Shown piece by piece: positions 48,176 through 62,843 of a DNA stretch of 64,000 nucleotides. The stretch spans positions 23,505,812-23,569,811 of the forward strand of contig NC_060259.1 of assembly GCF_921293095.1 (NCBI RefSeq). The letters are read 5' to 3'. A program made the position numbers and the translations under genes. This DNA is from Ischnura elegans (taxonomy: Eukaryota > Arthropoda > Insecta > Odonata > Coenagrionidae). The stretch's first letter is position 1; every line of letters begins with the position of its first letter. The notes under the pieces were generated by a model that had not been told where the DNA came from, made no database searches, and worked only from the letters and a program-made list of their open reading frames with translations.

Positions 48176-48328
48176 AATCAAGACACTTCGGTGGGCAAGC
48201 CGAAGAGGAAGCATCCCCGCAAGTTTCCTGTAGAAAAGGAGTTGAGGAAGGCAGCAATTTTCCGGAATGCATATCCGCATGTTAAATCATTCTACATCAT
48301 GTCAGGTGATTCTACAGAATCCAAATAA
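48176..48328 (+). CDS. small unknown gene, terminal basic exon
   Basis: Begins after ACCATTAAG and encodes NQDTSVGKPKRKHPRKFPVE, then KELRKAAIFRNAYPHVKSFY and IMSGDSTESK before TAA at 48326-48328. The lysine/arginine-rich start looks like a nuclear or nucleic-acid-binding tail. With the ATG and acidic exons the product would be about 115 residues, or about 150 with the optional exon. A good donor, GTTGGTGAGT, follows the stop by a few bases, so the 3' UTR may be spliced or the real exon may be longer in another isoform. Confidence 0.5.
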   Translation, partial: NQDTSVGKPKRKHPRKFPVEKELRKAAIFRNAYPHVKSFYIMSGDSTESK

Positions 48329-48334
48329 ACGTTG

Positions 48335-48837
48335 GTGAGTGTCTGCTAGTTTATGGTCGAGCTTTGAAGAAACAAGGTGTTCTAGCCAATGTACATATTC
48401 TTTCAATTGGTTGCTAGGACACCACTGCTATTTAATACAACTTAGCTTACTAATACTCACTCATGTATTTTCAATCTTATTTCAAATTTAGTAATTCAAT
48501 TATGCTCAAATCATGCCCAAGGATTCTTGTGGATTCTGTTAAATGAAAAAAAGCTATAATGGCATTGTCTACTTTAACTATGCATTTATGCTTTTTTGTT
48601 CGAAGACCTATGCACTCATTCTAGCTACGGTACGTAATACTCTAGAAATAGATCCATCTAGAAGGGATGGGAAAGGGATGCTTTTGCTCAAGGCACTCTC
48701 ACCTACGCCAGGCAAGGAAGGGGTGAGGAAAGGACAAAATTACCTCAGACTCCTGAATTAAAAGAGACAGCCCTGTCTTGAAATGACTCAAAATAAATAA
48801 TCTTCACCTCACAAAATGATAATGCTATGCATATTTA
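48335..48837. other. possible 3' UTR or intron
   Basis: AT-rich; AATAAATAATC near 48792 could serve as a polyadenylation signal. No further exon recognised. Confidence 0.35.
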
Positions 48838-48845
48838 TGCATGCG

Positions 48846-49144
48846 CATGGGCGTACCCAGAATCAAAACGGGGGGTGGAGGGGGCAAAATTAGCTGTGGT
48901 TGTTCAAGTTGTTACTTTTTTGCACAGAAAAGTTTAATGAAACCAAAATTTTAAGGAAATTATGACAGCAATTTATTAATTGTTATAATTATTTGCTTGA
49001 AAAAGAAAATGATTTTTATTTTAGTTCCATGTCTTATACTAATACCATTTTTCTTCATAAGGAAAATTTGTTCATAACTTTTGTTTTGAACTAAATTTAT
49101 TTTCGCTTCTAGGGCAGCTGCCTCCCCTTCTGGGTATGCCCATG
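48846..49144. mobile_element. hAT-like MITE (CATGGGCATACC family), copy 2
   Basis: Ends CATGGGCGTACCCAG and CTGGGTATGCCCATG are nearly perfect 15-bp TIRs. Exact 8-bp duplication TGCATGCG (48838-48845, 49145-49152). Same family as 43180-43516. Confidence 0.94.
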
Positions 49145-49152
49145 TGCATGCG

Positions 49153-50393
49153 TGCTGTCGAAGGACAGCTATTGTTTTTCATTTCCCTTTGACGTGTAAT
49201 TTCCGATATCCCAATCATTTCAGTGAGGAATTATTTCATAGGATTTATGCTTTCCTATAAGGTGGTATGGATAAATCTCAGGAATAAGTTGTCCAGGAAA
49301 GATATCCTTGAGGATTTTCATAGTAGAGACATTAGTTTCCAAATAAGAGTGATGTAAAATTTTGGTGTGTATTGCCAAAGGTCCCAGGTTATTTGGTAAT
49401 TTAATGTGTGGGAGTTCATGAGTGTCATGAACATATGATTCTGAAGGTATTCATGTCTCAATGCCAGAATCTGATGCTTGAAGAAAAGAAATTGCATGCT
49501 AATATACGCATATCACTGCACACTAAGAGGTCTCGTGAAAACACCATCTGAATGCTCATTATCACAAACTTTGACAAGTGTGGCAACCTTTTCACATCAT
49601 TCATAATGAAAAATAACATAATTTAAATTAAAGAGTTCCAACATGGAAGTAGAGCCATCGTCTGGGTAGCATTTTATGAGGTGGGTGGATGTGTATACTC
49701 AGTTGAAGGTGGAAAGGGGTAGAGTGGGGGTGGTTTGGAGCTGAGGGTGGCATCTGCAGGGAGGTTCCCGCTGTTGCATTATCAATTCCTACCACTTCCT
49801 CCTCTTAACTTGAAGACGGAGAAAGAGGAAATGGTGTTCCCTCTCATTCATTCTCTGTGTCTCAAATATGCTCAGTAAACTCTGGGATGAAACGTTTGGT
49901 GTGTCATTTAGAAACCCACTCATAGTGGCTAAGGTGTTTTTCAATGGTACAGAAAACTATGCTGATATAGATTTAAGTCAAATGTATAAATCTACATGTT
50001 ACACATGTTGTGTGGCTAATATCAGTAACACAGGATGAAAATTCAAAAACTAAGTGAAAGGCCATTAAATATTTTACTTAAATGATAGGTAGTGGAATTT
50101 CAAATTTGGTAAAGCATGTACAAAATTGCAACCACTTACATGATTTTGACTTCTAAATTTTTTCATGTTAATGACAAGGGTGCAAAATTAAATTTTTAAG
50201 CCCTGTTTATACGGTACATTAGCTCAAACAAGTTAATATCCTAATGTAGGAACATGAGAATGAACACCAAAATACACGATGTGACCACTCAACTTGAGTG
50301 AATGAATAAAAATAGAATGTGTCCTAATTTGATTCATGCATTCCTACATGTTCCATTACTGTCCACTCCATGCAATCAGACTTTAACACATGT
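49153..50393. other. gene-poor stretch
   Basis: No exon or element ends recognised; a G-rich patch at 49680-49770. Confidence 0.4.
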
Positions 50394-50401
50394 GTCTTAA
50401 T

Positions 50402-51177
50402 TAGAGGTGGGGTTAACTGTTCATTTTGATGAACCGTTCACTTTTAACCTGTTCAGTAAAAAGAGCAGTTCAAAATATCTGTTCATGGTGAACAGTCTGG
50501 GTCATTCAGGTAGAAAATACTGTTTATCGGATGTTTAGAGTAAGTGAAAGCTTAGTGTGGTATCATTTGGTTTGTGCAACTTGTCATAGTTATTTCAAGC
50601 AAATTCTGTCCCAGGCCTTTACTTGGTTGCCCGTTTGCAGGACAACATCTGCTTTCCACATGTAGAATAAGCCAGAACTAATATTTATCAACCCAGTGTC
50701 TGATGTTATTTGCGTGTTTAGCACAAGAAAAGTTTTTTAAATGATTCTCTTATGAGCAATTTAGACTTTCATACACAGCTAACAGTTCTTTATACATATT
50801 TTTAGTATAACATAGGAATCTAATATTTTGAACAATAGTTCGAACCGTTCAGCAGCCATGTTGTTCATGTTTGTTGACGGAGGGGAATGATAGAGAAGGA
50901 AGGGGAGGGGCTCGGTCGTCTATGATGCACTTCAGTGGCCTTGGATGGTCTGCATCATAACTGCCATCTGTGGTGACCACTACGCACTTGCTGGAGTAAG
51001 CTGCAGTTCAAAAAACCTCTCGGTGAGCATACCTGTCAGACCGAAAACACTGCGCTTTTGCTGTGTAGATATGAACAGTGAACAGAGAGTTTTAGAGAAC
51101 TGTTCATTTTCAAACCGCTTCATTTCAGTAAATACATAGTTCGTTTTGGCAGTTCGGTTCTTTTTGACCCATCTCTA
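50402..51177. mobile_element. hAT-like nonautonomous element
   Basis: Ends TAGAGGTGGGGTTAACTG and the inverse TTTTTGACCCATCTCTA; exact 8-bp duplication GTCTTAAT (50394-50401, 51178-51185). Subterminal DNA carries repeated GTTCA/TGAAC motifs (50420-50510, 51060-51150). The end sequence is like that at 34409-35045. No transposase; an open frame at 50945-51139 has no motif. Confidence 0.92.
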
Positions 51178-51185
51178 GTCTTAAT

Positions 51186-51669
51186 GTATCATGTAAACAG
51201 TTCTTTAGAGCAATTTGCAATTATGAATAGCCTGCATGTCATATGCATATTTCATTTAATGTGTATTACTGTTTGGTAATTGAGATAAAATCCTTCCTAG
51301 ATAAAAATGATGAATCAAACTAACCATATGTGATATGCATCCCTCATTCTTCAATGTCAGACCAATGTTCTCACGAGACTCCCTCCCTTCTATTCCAAGC
51401 AGAAGCAGTTATGTAACTTCAATGTGTTTCCCTTTATTTCATGGGTAAACAATAATTAATCCCTAAAGCATTATTGGTCTGGTTGATGAGCTTTCAGGGC
51501 ACCACTATTCTGAGTATCTGGCTGGAATTATTTCTTGCTGAAGAAACAATTACATACAATCATTTAAGTTTCCTCTGAATACTATAGAATTAGTACTACA
51601 GTATTTCTGAGCTTGTTTCAATGACAGCCTTGGAATGGATAGTGATATTTATTTTATAGTTTTCATGTT
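51186..51669. other. spacer, nothing recognised
   Basis: AT-rich sequence between the hAT-like element and a LINE tail. Confidence 0.4.
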
Positions 51670-51780
51670 AACTGCGATGTGGTAGAGAAGAAATGCGTAG
51701 GTGTGACAAGATTAGCTGATATGAGAATAGAGTGGAGAGCTGCATCAAACTATTTTTAAGATTGTTAACCAGTGATGATA
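51670..51780 (+). repeat. RTE-like LINE 3' end, severely 5'-truncated
   Basis: Matches the last ~90 bases of the copies at 16.6 and 28.2 kb: an AGATTAGCTGAT, GAGTGGAGAGCTGC, GATTGTTAACCAGTGATGAT series in the same order and orientation. Confidence 0.8.
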
Positions 51781-54191
51781 AATATATCTGTGATATGTGC
51801 GAAGTGATAGTAATGTGTGTGAAAGTTATAATTTTAGTTTCGTATAAATAATTAATAGCTCAAAATATTGAGGAGAGAAATGGGGGCTTCAAATCAATTT
51901 AGAAACACAATCTAACTTTCCTATATTATTCAACTACCATAATTCATTCAACTGACATATTCCAGTGAAAGTGAATCAAAATATGAGTTATTTGCATTCA
52001 TCATTCTGTTGCATTGATGCCGAATCACTATAACCTAGTTGTCCCATCCAAAGCAGGACAAAAACTTGGCCCGTTTTGAGAAAACGTCTCTTTTTGATTC
52101 GACTGAGAGTCCATGGTTGTCTTTGGTAGCTTACCATTATCTTCTTGTTTAGGCCACAGAAGCAAATAGCCCATCTTTACCCATACCTCCTCACTTAGTC
52201 CCTTTGCCCTCAATAAGCTTGGCTCATTTCCCACTGCTAAGGCAGCACAGGCAGGCAGTCATCTAGCGGGACAGCTGCCCCTTCTCTCCCCCCATCCTTT
52301 TCTGTGTGCATAGGAATCTGCATTTTTGATAGTATCCCTATAATTGCTGGTATCTATTTTGTTCATTTTAAGCAGAATAAAAAAATTCAAAGTCTGACCA
52401 CTGCATATTGTGAGTGGAATTGAAGGCATTTCAGGGTGTACAATCTATGCAGCACGTAGCATTCTCCCCAATAATTGATTTTGTGGAGATATGCCTTGTC
52501 AAGCAACTAGGAAACAGTAAATATTGGCAAAACAAATTCATTTACATTCTCAAAAAACTATTATGTATTTTAAATACCTCTACATTATTTGTTAACCAAT
52601 AAGGGTTTGAGCATTTCTTTTTCGCCCTGTACGGAGTTGTTTCTCGGCTTGGGACTGTCCAGGTAGTCGCTTCCTCCACTTAATGACCTTTCCTAGCAGG
52701 GTGCCTGACTCTTTCCTCGGCAACTGGGCAAATATAATCCTCGACCCTTTTCCTGAAGGCAGCCCATCGCGGCATACTTTTGCGGTCAGTTTATTGTTAC
52801 TAGTGCGATTTTTATTTTTTTTAATTGTTACTATATGAAAGTAATCACCTGGATAGAGCAGTTCTCTCTCTATTCATGTTATGGGCTGCATCGCACAGCA
52901 GGGTTCCACAGAAACCATCCCTTTTATAGGTAGCGGAATGGGTACAGAGAGTTAACGGCCATATTTGAATACACGTCAAGAAAATTTTGAAAAGAAAATG
53001 AGTTATTCCGAGAAGAGTGAGGTAATTTTCTTCCACAAATTTCAGGAGGAGGCTACTTGCACCAATCTACTCTTAGATGTGCCAGTTGGAGGGTAATAAG
53101 TTTTTCCAAGAAAAAATTAATGCGCTAATGTGTTCCGAAGTAAGCCTGTGAGGTGCTCAGGGCAGACCACCTAAATGTAACCTGACCAGAGAACCAAGAT
53201 ATGAGAGTAATTACCTGGGTAGAGCAGTGCTCTTTCCTGCAATGGTATAGAATGCTTCTCACAACATGTGTCTACGTAAAACATTCCTCAATTGCACATT
53301 AAATTTAAGAATTTTTAGGATATGCATTAATTAGTATTTATAGCGAAATTAATTTATAATACGTTTGTATTCAAAGGTTGATAAGAGGTTATTAAAAATA
53401 GTCGCTGTAATTTTAGCTCATGACAAAGAACTGAGAGGATCATATTTTATTACATTACGAGGGCTTTTTTTCATAGGAGTTAAATCGGATACTTCATAGA
53501 ATTTCTCCGCAAATGTACACTTAGAATGTGGCAAACAGAGTAACGTATATCTTTAGATGTAAATCATTACAATAACCCTCCTATGAATTTGCTAGTAAGT
53601 TTTAAAAATAACAATTAAACATCTAACCTTAGCATCTCCAAAATTTGTTCTAGGTGATGATGAACGCGGTTAATATGAACGCTAAAGTTTTAAACGGAAC
53701 GCTAGAGTTCCGTTTAAAATTTGGAGCCTATCAGCAAAACATCCAGAATGTAATTCTCGGCATTGATTTTCAATAGATGCAACATGTACGTTTTTATTTA
53801 ATCTAACTTATAAACAAATAAGTGACCATGAGCACCTTCCTTGAGTAGGACACAGAGCCGGAATGGGCCGAGATAATCCCCACACGGACAATTGGAAAGG
53901 GTTGGACCTCTCGCGCCGAGGGACCCTAATGGCGGTTGAGACCCACTTGGCATGCTTGACCACAAAACCGTGAAAACACGGCCTTCAGCCTTTTGCTTCG
54001 AAAAGTTAAAGCCCTGAAAACCCAGCCTTCATCCTTTAGCAACAGAAAATTCGTAGGGAAAAGGTTAATTAACTACCCATATGGAGGGGCTTTGGGCTGA
54101 AAATACAGTTAATATGCACATGTGTTTTAATGTATGTTGTTTTTCCTTTCTGTTCTTCTTTTTATGATCATGGCACTTCTATATTTACCAG
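51781..54191. other. gene-poor stretch
   Basis: Two short phrases, GTAATCACCTGGATAGAGCA (52841) and GTAATTACCTGGGTAGAGCA (53208), form a diverged direct pair. A 13-bp hairpin lies at 53688-53719. A GC-richer patch at 53820-54010 is unassigned. Confidence 0.4.
53688..53719. repeat. perfect 13-bp hairpin
   Basis: TTTTAAACGGAAC (53688-53700), six-base loop GCTAGA, then the exact complement (53707-53719). Confidence 0.9.
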
Positions 54192-54337
54192 ATCAATGGG
54201 GAAGCTGTCGAACAAGAGCACAGACATCTGTGGGATGGACAGAAGCAACACCTTTTCCCCCTGGGTTTCATTCTACGCTCGTTCGGAAACGGGAAGAAAT
54301 GTGGAGAGAAGAAATCAACCTCTTAGGAAACTTCTAG
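54192..54337 (+). CDS. possible terminal exon of an unknown gene
   Basis: After a TATATTTACCAG acceptor the plus strand reads INGEAVEQEHRHLWDGQKQH, hydrophilic and gene-like, to a CCCCC run at about 54259. In the next frame FHSTLVRKREEMWREEINLL continues to a TAG at 54335-54337. The two halves together read like one polar, charged C-terminus, implying a one-base slip in the homopolymer (assembly error or pseudogene). Followed by AT-rich, 3' UTR-like DNA. It might belong to the gene ending near 48328 or to another. No family recognised. Confidence 0.3.
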
Positions 54338-55282
54338 TATGCTCTTGGACTATCAGAACCAGTATTTTTAATCGAGAAGTTTATAAACTATTACAATTGT
54401 ATCTGCAGCATGTACTAGTACATTACATGTACTGCGTACCTTAATGCTTTTTACTTTCTGTTTTTGGGCAGCCATCAACAATGAGAATGGCAGGCTTACA
54501 ATATGAGTTTTCCGGTTAAGTAATTTATGTGTTCCAATGTTGCAGGTGTTTCCATTTCATTGAGTTAAATGATTTTAAGAGATTTAACAGGCCAAAATTT
54601 GTCATTTAATGCCTGAATTTGATGTTATAGGTACTCCTTTATCAAAGAGTATTCTATTTTTTATTCCTAGTGTTTAGTGAAATCTAGTCGTTGCATGTAA
54701 AATACGAAGTATTGCTTGTGTTGCAAGAATGTTATTTAACTTGAGATTCAATGTTATATATTTTAAGTCATTTGTGATGCATGTGTTATGTTATATTTAA
54801 CTGCTTTACTTGAGGATTTTGATGTTAGGTTATCACTATTTTTTTCAGTAGACTTCAATCAATAATTTGGGACTTAGATTGTGTCTCTTCAATATTTTGT
54901 ATTCGGAGAGACTGACTGAATTAACTTTTGCATTAAAGTGTGATAACGTGAAAACCTCAAAGGGATGATAAAAAGTTTTTCATATGTACTGCATCAAAAT
55001 TTGTTGTTTGTTACAAGTTGTATTTTCTTAAATATACCCAGGACTGTAGGTCTTATCCATTGACCAAGTTCCTGTTTAGTCCTGGGCGCTTTTAATTGCA
55101 TTAATTATAAATAAATATTACTGCAAAAAACTCTCCTTTGCATAGCTTATTTAATTATGGTGTCATGAAAATTCGCAGCGTTCAAAAATTTTCACTCTGA
55201 TGAGAGTGAATCAAACATTTCTTGTTGGCATTAGCCATTTTTACCCATCACAAACTTAATGAGTGCTTGAGAAAACCAACTA
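54338..55282. other. AT-rich stretch, possible 3' UTR
   Basis: ATAAATAAATATT near 55107 could include a polyadenylation signal. No coding signal. Confidence 0.35.
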
Positions 55283-55841
55283 CAGTAAAACCTCTTTTGT
55301 AGTGAACCTCTTTACATCATAAACCTCCATACTTCATACCACCCCTACGGTCCCGTCAGATTTAGATGTAATTTTATACACAGGCTCTTCTCTTTGCAGG
55401 AATCTCTTTGCAGTGAACCTCTCATAAAACCTCCACTTATCATGCCAAGGAGACACCCCCAGGACTGCCTAACTACCTTCGCAAATTAGACCGAGACAAC
55501 TAGAGACCATTAATGCAGCCGCGATTACGTACATGGAATAACATTTTCAGCAATAAATGTTTCATGCTTATTTTTTTCTTTTACACCTTTAAAATGCTGT
55601 AATTTTCACGTTAACCATAAGTTATGGCCATTTTGTTCTATATGAGAGCATACCTAACAGTAAATAAGAGAAAAGATATCAAACTATCGTTATCATTTTA
55701 AGTGACTGATGAACTAAGAGATATCACATCGTTTTCTCTCGAATCATGGTAAAAATCACGTGATAGCACTTGCTTTGTGTTATCATTAAATAATAAATAT
55801 ATGTTCACTAATCCATGCATGTTTATTTAAACACATAAATA
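55283..55841. repeat. decayed Tigger-like element left part
   Basis: Starts CAGTAAAACCTCTTTTGTAG preceded by TA, and contains repeated TAGTGAACCTC / CAGTGAACCTC units (55299, 55409) that recur at 56638 on the far side of the next insertion. No inverted right end found. Confidence 0.4.
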
Positions 55842-56555
55842 CAGCAGACTCCCGATTATCCGGCTGCGGTTTATCCGGGTTGCGGATTATCCGTGCATGA
55901 TTTTAACTCTCTTAACAATTTTTTCCGCAATCTTATAAAAAAACTTAAATCGGATCCAAAATCATCGGAATTACTGCATTAATGCTAGGATACACCAGGC
56001 TTATCATTTCCGTCAGAATCCCGTTCGTAAAACGGAAGCGATCGCGCGCTAGCCGCATTCAAGGGAGCACCGATTTCGTGTTTTCCAAGCCTATCAGTGC
56101 GCGAACGCACTCCGTGATCACGGATACACGTCCCGCAGCAGATGCAACCCGGGCAACTTGTACGAGACGCGACTGCGTGGCGTGGTGCCTGACAATGTAG
56201 TTTCCGACGTCGAGCAGTCGTTTTGAAGCATTCGCGCAAATCACTTTTCTGTATCCGCGATCACACACCCACGAAAGTGTGGTTTTCGAAACCGGGCCTT
56301 ACATGAAGCATTAATAATACGAGTACATTCATGTTATTGCCGCTAAAAAGATCGCGAACTGGCGAAGAAAGCTCTCATTGAGTCCGGGAAGCACGCTAAT
56401 AAAGCAGAATAACGGCATAAATAATAATATATTGTTTGTTTTACGTAAATTATGATCATTACAAGACATTGGAGTTGATGTTTGGGTTATCCATGTTTTC
56501 AGATTATTCGTGCCGTCCCTCCCCATCATTAGCCCGGATAATCGGGAGTCTACTG
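55842..56555. mobile_element. pogo/Tigger-like MITE
   Basis: The left end CAGCAGACTCCCGATTATCC and right end inverse (GGATAATCGGGAGTCTACTG) are about 20-bp TIRs; TA flanks both (55840-55841, 56556-56557). 714 bp without a transposase. It lies within the older element starting at 55283. Confidence 0.88.
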
Positions 56556-56557
56556 TA

Positions 56558-57746
56558 TAATGGTTTAAAAGACAGTACGTAATGCCTTTCATTTCCAAAG
56601 GATATGAAAAAAATGGCGTGTATTGCTAAAACCTCTCTATAGTGAACCTCCATGCATCAAATCCTACAATTCTGTAGGCACTTCAGCTTGGCCTAAGGAT
56701 GTTTACAGCATGACAGAAGCTCTACCACCACCAGGTACAGGACACAACAAAACCCAAAAAATAACTCTGCATATTGAGTATCTTTCTACAGTATGACAAT
56801 TGTTGAGGTGAAGTTATATTTAACATAAGTTTACTCATGGTGATATCTCAATCAAAGTCACTTGTATCATGAATATATTTCAACATTTACTACGGTAATC
56901 AAAAGTGCCTCATCTGACTGTGGTACGCCAGCTGGTGCTTGAATTTAGCCTAAATATTAACCATCAAAAAAACATTTCCTTCATGCTCTGTTCCTGTTGT
57001 CTCTGATGACCCCTTTTTTGATCACTTCCTCATGCTAAAACTGTCATATTTTAACACGCAAAATATTATCGATTTGAGGTAACCGCCATTAGCAGATTTT
57101 TAAAAGTTTGAGTCTCTTAAGACAAAACAGCACAACTGCCCAATGCCCTACCAAGTTATCTCTCTTTCCCTTACTTAGCATAAGCAATCATATACAAAGA
57201 GCATTATTGAATTAGCAATAAAAAAACAAAGCCGTAAGTATTTCTTTACCAAAACATGAGTGCCAAAGTAATACATGCATCACGGCCAGCTGAGCATTTC
57301 ACATTTCTTGCGAGCATTATGTTAAGAGAATTATATTTTTCCCGACTCATAATTAGATCACCCATCGACACAAAATTTCATTCCATAGCATGACAATAAT
57401 GTTGGCACAGCAGAATTTTCAACCCACTTCAATGCAATAGTGTAGTCCTTAACAGTAGAACTGCCACGGCGGTCATTTTGACTGCTGTCGACACTTTCAA
57501 CAGTTGCCAATGCCAAGTGTAAACACGACTAAATGCAAGTCATTTTAAGACTTCTCCTAACTTTATGAAAGGAAAATACTGGAAATTTTTGGCGGAAAAA
57601 CTACTATTTTCTCTCTGCAAACTACTGAAAGCCAAAAAGAATACTCCGAGAAATGAATCAACACTTACTCTGATTACTTAGGAATGTATGCATTCAAGGC
57701 ACAACTCTGTCCTGCATCCACTGGCATCCGAGCCAAATGGCATATA
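56558..57746. other. gene-poor stretch
   Basis: Contains the AACCTCTCTATAGTGAACCT repeat at 56627 noted above. No exons. Confidence 0.4.
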
Positions 57747-58142
57747 ACTTGTGCGAGACGCGACTGTTTACGTGGTGCCTGACAATCTTGTTTCCGATGT
57801 CGAGCAGTGGTTTTGAAGCATTCGTGCAAACCACTTATCTGTATCCCTGATCAGGCAGCCACAGATGTGTGGTTTTCGAAACCAGGCTTTACATGGAGCA
57901 TTAATAATACGAGTACAACCATGTTATCGCAGCTAAAAAGATCGGGAACCGGCAAAGAAAGCTCTCAACGAGTATGGGAAGCACTCTAAAGTAGCAGAAT
58001 AACGGCAAAAATAATATCTTGTTTGTGTTATGGAAATTATGAACATTCCAAGACATTGAAGTGAAAGTTTGGGTTACCCGTGGTTTGCGATTATTAGTGC
58101 CATCTCTCCCCATCATTAGCCCGGATAATCAGTAGTCTACTG
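57747..58142. mobile_element. pogo/Tigger-like MITE, 5'-truncated second copy
   Basis: Collinear with 56157-56555 (shared GTGCCTGACAAT, CGAAACC, GCATTAATAATACGAGTACA, CATCATTAGCCCGGATAATC) and ends TAGTCTACTG followed by TA. The left TIR is absent. Confidence 0.88.
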
Positions 58143-58144
58143 TA

Positions 58145-61683
<3,539 letters not shown>

Positions 61684-62210
61684 CAATTTCAATTAGCGCA
61701 ATTTCGATATAGCGCAAATTCGTTCCTCGGGGAAACATTGCAACGCAGTGTAGCCTAATCAAAAATTTTAAACGCTCTCGTGATAAAACGTGAACTTGCG
61801 CTAAGTACACACGTAATTTCTATCAATTTACGCATATTAATATTATTTCTTGCCTCAAATCTTCTTTTTTGTTTATATATTAATCGAAATTCATTGCTGT
61901 GCAATTGCCAAAAGTATTACTCATCATTGGGTCCAGATAGCCGGCCTACTGAAGATTTATCTAGTCACCTTAACAGAATGATAGTAAATAATTTAGATCG
62001 TTAATTAAGCGTGGGGCTAGTGGAAATGAGTTTTTTTTTCAGCAATATGGTTTGAGACGTATTTTTGCCGTCGTAGGTTACCGGGCGATTGACTTCCAGG
62101 TAGAGGGTCTACGCTAAAGCCTTCAAGGTCATCGGTATTTACGGGGGAGAAATGGAGCTGTGGCCGAGTTGCGCATGAATAGCAGCAACACATAAAAGGG
62201 TCCGCTATAG
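61684..62210. repeat. possible decayed Tigger-like element
   Basis: Three direct AGCGCAATTTC / AGCGCAAATTC units follow CTCGTATAGCG at 61674-61725, a pattern like Tigger ends. A GTCCGCTATAGAGTCTC at 62200 could be the other end. Weak. Confidence 0.3.
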
Positions 62211-62696
62211 AGTCTCAAACACAATGGCTTCGTTCCCTCCCCGCAGTCATAGGCCTTCTGCATCTCAGGAATACAGTTCAGCAGAAGAAGGTGATTTAGA
62301 TAGAGCCATACAGAGTAAAAACCAAGAGAATATGGCAAAAAATAGGAATGCGTGTAGAAAAATCAAGACCCAGACGGCACAGAACCCTCCGTATCTAATT
62401 CGTATGTACATAGTACCCATTGACTAAGGGGATACTATGCCGCTCCGTCGCTTTTCGTCAATGGATACATTCCATTCGCGGCCTGTCGACGAAGCGCGTA
62501 CGCAGCATGTGAATGTCCGCTACTAAGCACGTACGATTGGATACAAAGCGCGCAGGAACACGGCACTCAGGCTAATCTCAATCGATTAGGTCGAAATTAG
62601 TTATATCGTAACTCGCACGATCGAAAGATGTATCGAACGCAACACAATCGATAACTACCGACCGTAGCGAGAACCTTGATACGAATCATTATGAAT
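62211..62696. other. spacer, nothing recognised
   Basis: Relatively GC-rich between 62440 and 62660. No exon found. Confidence 0.35.
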
Positions 62697-62843
62697 TGTA
62701 AGTTCTCAATAGGTAAATAACACCATATCATGAATTCTAATTACCATGAAAGACTCACGACCGACAAAGTTTTTGTCGGTTGTGAGTTTTTCATGGTAAT
62801 TAGAATTCATGATATAGTATTATTTACCCATTGAGAACTTACA
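62697..62843. mobile_element. near-perfect 147-bp hairpin (foldback MITE)
   Basis: Arms 62697-62768 and 62771-62843 begin TGTAAGTTCTCAAT and differ at about six to eight of 72 positions. The tip reads CCGACAAAGTTTTTGTCGG. Almost no loop. No protein. A target duplication is not obvious because the termini merge with AT-rich flanks. Confidence 0.85.

Noticed and set aside
52028-52234. minus-strand 68-codon open frame
   Set aside because: Reads as polar protein but has no family motif, no partner exons and no element context.
52841-53235. U1 snRNA-like sequences (ACCTGG.GTAGAG phrases at 52847 and 53214)
   Set aside because: Only about 14 bases resemble the U1 5' end; the following sequence does not fit U1 stems.
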